NCBI RefSeq assembly: GCF_001553785.1
Contig: NZ_LOJP01000001.1
Coordinates: 1,568,493 to 1,615,746, forward strand
DNA length: 47,254 nt
Origin: Actinoplanes sp. TFC3
GTDB taxonomy: Bacteria; Actinomycetota; Actinomycetes; Mycobacteriales; Micromonosporaceae
Direction: 5' to 3'
Part shown: positions 26,615 to 47,254 of the stretch, piece after piece
Layout: each line of letters starts with the position of its first letter
Numbering within the stretch: position 1 is the first letter of the stretch
The notes under the pieces: generated by a model
Seen by the model: the letters and a program-made list of their open reading frames with translations, nothing else
Databases searched by the model: none
What the model was told of the DNA's origin: nothing
Made by a program: the position numbers and the translations under genes

Positions 26615-28338
26615 CGTTGCCCATTGCCACTGCGAAACAGAGCCGCGCCTGGCTGGCGAGCGAGCTGAAAACCCGCCGCGGCGAGACGGCCGGAACGCTG
26701 ATCGCCGGGGTGCTGGCCGCGATTGCCGCGATCGTTCCCGTGTACGTCCTCGGCTTGCTCGTGGACCGGGTGCGCGAGGGCGCCGGGGCGCACGCCATCA
26801 TCCCGATTGCGCTGGTGATCGTGGCGTCGGCGCTGGTGGGGGGCGCGGCGACGGGGCTTTCGACGTACCTGATCGGACGTCTTGGCGCCCGGCTGCTCGC
26901 GGATCTGCGTGAGAGCACCGTCTCGACCGCGCTGCGTCTGCCCGCGCTGGTGCTGGACCGCTCGGGCCGCGGCGACCTGCTGTCGCGGGTGGGCGCCGAC
27001 ATAGCCGCGATCGGCAAGGCCGTCACCGACGTGCTGCCGCAGGTGATCTCGGCGCTGCTGCTCGGCGTGCTCAGCCTGGCCGCGATGACCGGCATCGACT
27101 GGCGTCTCGGCCTGGCCGGGGTCATCGCCGTACCGCTGTATGTGCTGGGGCTGCGCTGGTATCTGCCGCGTTCGGCTCCCCGCTACGCCAGCGAACGCGC
27201 CGCCATCGCCGAACGCTCGCAACTGCTGGTCGAGAGCATGCAGGGCCTGCGAACCGTGCACGCGTACCGGCTGGAAGAACGCCACCGCCGTGAGATAGAC
27301 ACCGTGTCGGCCAAGGCACGCGACATCTCGGTCGACGTGTTCACCCTGTTCACACGGTTCGTCGGCCGGGTCAACCGGGCGGAGTTCGCCGGGCTCGCGG
27401 CCATCCTGGTGGTCGGCTTCCTGCTGGTCCGCAACGGCTCGGTGACCGTCGGCGAGACCTCCGCGGCGGCACTGCTGTTCCACCGCCTGTTCAACCCGGT
27501 GTCGATGCTGCTGTTCACCTTCGACGAGGTGCAGAACGCGGGTGCCAGCCTGGGCCGCCTGGTCGGCGTGCTGCGCATGCCGGTGCCGGCTGATCAATCC
27601 CGGCCGGCCGATGGTGCTGCGCTGTCGCTGGACAAGGTGTGCTTCAGCTACGACGGGGTCACCCCGGTGCTGCGCGACGTGACGTTGCGGGTGGAGCCGG
27701 GGGAGCGGGTCGCGCTGGTTGGTTCAACGGGAGCAGGAAAGACGACGGCTGCGTTGATTGCCGCCGGCATCCTGCGACCGGCAAGCGGTTCCGCGTGCGT
27801 CGCAAGCGTGCCGGTCACCGAGGTACCCGAACGCACCGTGGCGATCGTCAGCCAGGAAACCCACGTGTTCGCCGGTCCGCTCATCGAGGACCTTCGCCTG
27901 GCCCGTCCGGGCGCTTCGGTGACGGAGGTGTCGGCGGCGCTGGCGAAGGTGGGGGCGCTCGAATGGGCGTCGGCTCTGCCCGAGGGCTTGGGCACCGAGG
28001 TCGGGGATGGCGGTCAGGAGTTGACGGCGGCGCAGGCGCAGCAGCTTGCTCTGGCGCGGTTGGTGCTGCTCGACCCGGTGGTGGCCGTGTTGGATGAGGC
28101 CACGGCTGAGGCGGGGAGTGCGGGGGCGCGGGCGCTGGAGGATTCGGCTGCGGCGGCGTTGCAGGGTCGTACGGCGCTGGTGGTGGCGCATCGGCTGACT
28201 CAGGCGGCGGCCGCGGACCGGGTGATCGTGCTGGAACACGGGTCGATTGTGGAGTCCGGATCGCATGAGGAGCTGGTTGCTGCGGGTGGGCGGTATGCCG
28301 ATCTGTGGAGTGCGTGGTCGGCTCGTTCGGTGGCGTGA
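26611..28338 (+). CDS. ABC exporter half-transporter with altered signature motif (siderophore export, subunit 2)
   Basis: 575-residue half-transporter, start ATG overlapping the previous stop (ATGA). An N-terminal six-helix domain (about 20-310) is followed by an NBD with an intact Walker A (GSTGAGKTT, from 371) and an intact Walker B with catalytic Glu (VAVLDEATAE, D495 and E496). The signature LSGGQ is degenerate (LTAAQ, 471-475). It thus complements subunit 1 exactly: one composite site is fully canonical (Walker motifs from this protein, signature from its partner) and the other is degenerate on both faces. The family includes siderophore exporters such as ExiT-like and CchG/CchI-like proteins and the IrtAB transporters; direction of transport is inferred from the neighbours. 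Confidence 0.9.
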   Translation: MTLPIATAKQSRAWLASELKTRRGETAGTLIAGVLAAIAAIVPVYVLGLLVDRVREGAGAHAIIPIALVIVASALVGGAATGLSTYLIGRLGARLLADLRESTVSTALRLPALVLDRSGRGDLLSRVGADIAAIGKAVTDVLPQVISALLLGVLSLAAMTGIDWRLGLAGVIAVPLYVLGLRWYLPRSAPRYASERAAIAERSQLLVESMQGLRTVHAYRLEERHRREIDTVSAKARDISVDVFTLFTRFVGRVNRAEFAGLAAILVVGFLLVRNGSVTVGETSAAALLFHRLFNPVSMLLFTFDEVQNAGASLGRLVGVLRMPVPADQSRPADGAALSLDKVCFSYDGVTPVLRDVTLRVEPGERVALVGSTGAGKTTAALIAAGILRPASGSACVASVPVTEVPERTVAIVSQETHVFAGPLIEDLRLARPGASVTEVSAALAKVGALEWASALPEGLGTEVGDGGQELTAAQAQQLALARLVLLDPVVAVLDEATAEAGSAGARALEDSAAAALQGRTALVVAHRLTQAAAADRVIVLEHGSIVESGSHEELVAAGGRYADLWSAWSARSVA

Positions 28339-28383
28339 TGGCGCGTCCTGCCGGGTGGCACGGAGGGCGGTCTCCATGTCTGT

Positions 28384-28402
28384 TGAGGTTAGGCTAACCT
28401 AA
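28384..28402 (+). promoter_or_regulatory. Near-consensus iron box before the NRPS gene
   Basis: TGAGGTTAGGCTAACCTAA matches the consensus at 18 of 19 positions, the best of the three boxes. It lies 60 bp upstream of the NRPS ATG, in a 124-bp gap after the exporter genes, and predicts a separate iron-repressed promoter for the NRPS. Confidence 0.92.
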
Positions 28403-28462
28403 ATCCGCGTCGGTGGGTGACGTGCGCCTGACTGGGCGCTCCACTTCGGAGGTGCGGGTTAC

Positions 28463-47254
<18,792 letters not shown>

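Overview
The window is high-GC DNA with frequent GTG starts, 4-bp stop/start overlaps and the chromosomal gene set comEC, holA, rpsT, lepA, hemW, hrcA, dnaJ and rsmE. This fits an actinomycete, most likely a member of the Micromonosporaceae such as Actinoplanes. The genus is an inference from gene content and style, not a measured placement.

Left half (1 to about 21.7 kb): an ordinary chromosomal backbone. In order it holds the end of comEC, an NAD(P)-binding atypical SDR protein, a secreted GH92 glycosidase, a membrane protein translationally coupled to holA, rpsT behind a strong hairpin terminator, an aminoglycoside-phosphotransferase-fold kinase, a DUF4240 protein, a MOSC protein, lepA, a small GlsB/YeaQ-type membrane protein, a decayed TetR fragment, a membrane GAF/PAS protein with no visible output domain, an anchored lysozyme-like protein, a crotonase-fold protein, hemW, a proline-rich DUF4870-type protein, and hrcA-dnaJ-rsmE behind a CIRCE-like operator.

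Right half (21.7 kb to the end): an iron-regulated peptide siderophore locus placed directly after rsmE. It contains two FecCD-type permeases and their ATPase (ferric siderophore import), an MbtH protein, a heterodimeric ABC exporter, and a giant NRPS gene that runs off the right edge after 6264 codons. Three IdeR/DmdR-type iron boxes precede the import operon, the mbtH-exporter operon and the NRPS gene.

The NRPS reads A-T-E / C-A-T / C-A-T-E / C-A-T-E / C-A-T / C-A(cut). Specificity codes read by eye are DINYWGGIGK (N5-formyl-N5-hydroxyornithine), IDTLISSGDK (no Asp235, beta-alanine-like), DMENLGLINK (N5-hydroxyornithine), DFWNVGMVHK (threonine) and DMENLGLINK again. With the epimerase positions this gives D-fhOrn, beta-Ala, D-hOrn, D-allo-Thr, L-hOrn. 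That is the residue order and stereochemistry of the mycobacterial siderophore exochelin MS, followed by at least one more module. The most striking observation is that the two condensation domains expected to acylate the side-chain hydroxylamine of hydroxyornithine (modules 3 and 5) have both lost the catalytic second His of HHxxxDG (HF and HL instead), while the domains making ordinary amide bonds keep it. The exporter pair is also remarkable: its two nucleotide-binding domains are degenerate in exactly complementary motifs.

No ornithine N5-monooxygenase, formyltransferase, thioesterase or siderophore-binding lipoprotein is in the window. They would be expected beyond the right edge or elsewhere. 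No tRNA, rRNA, CRISPR array, insertion sequence or phage gene was seen.
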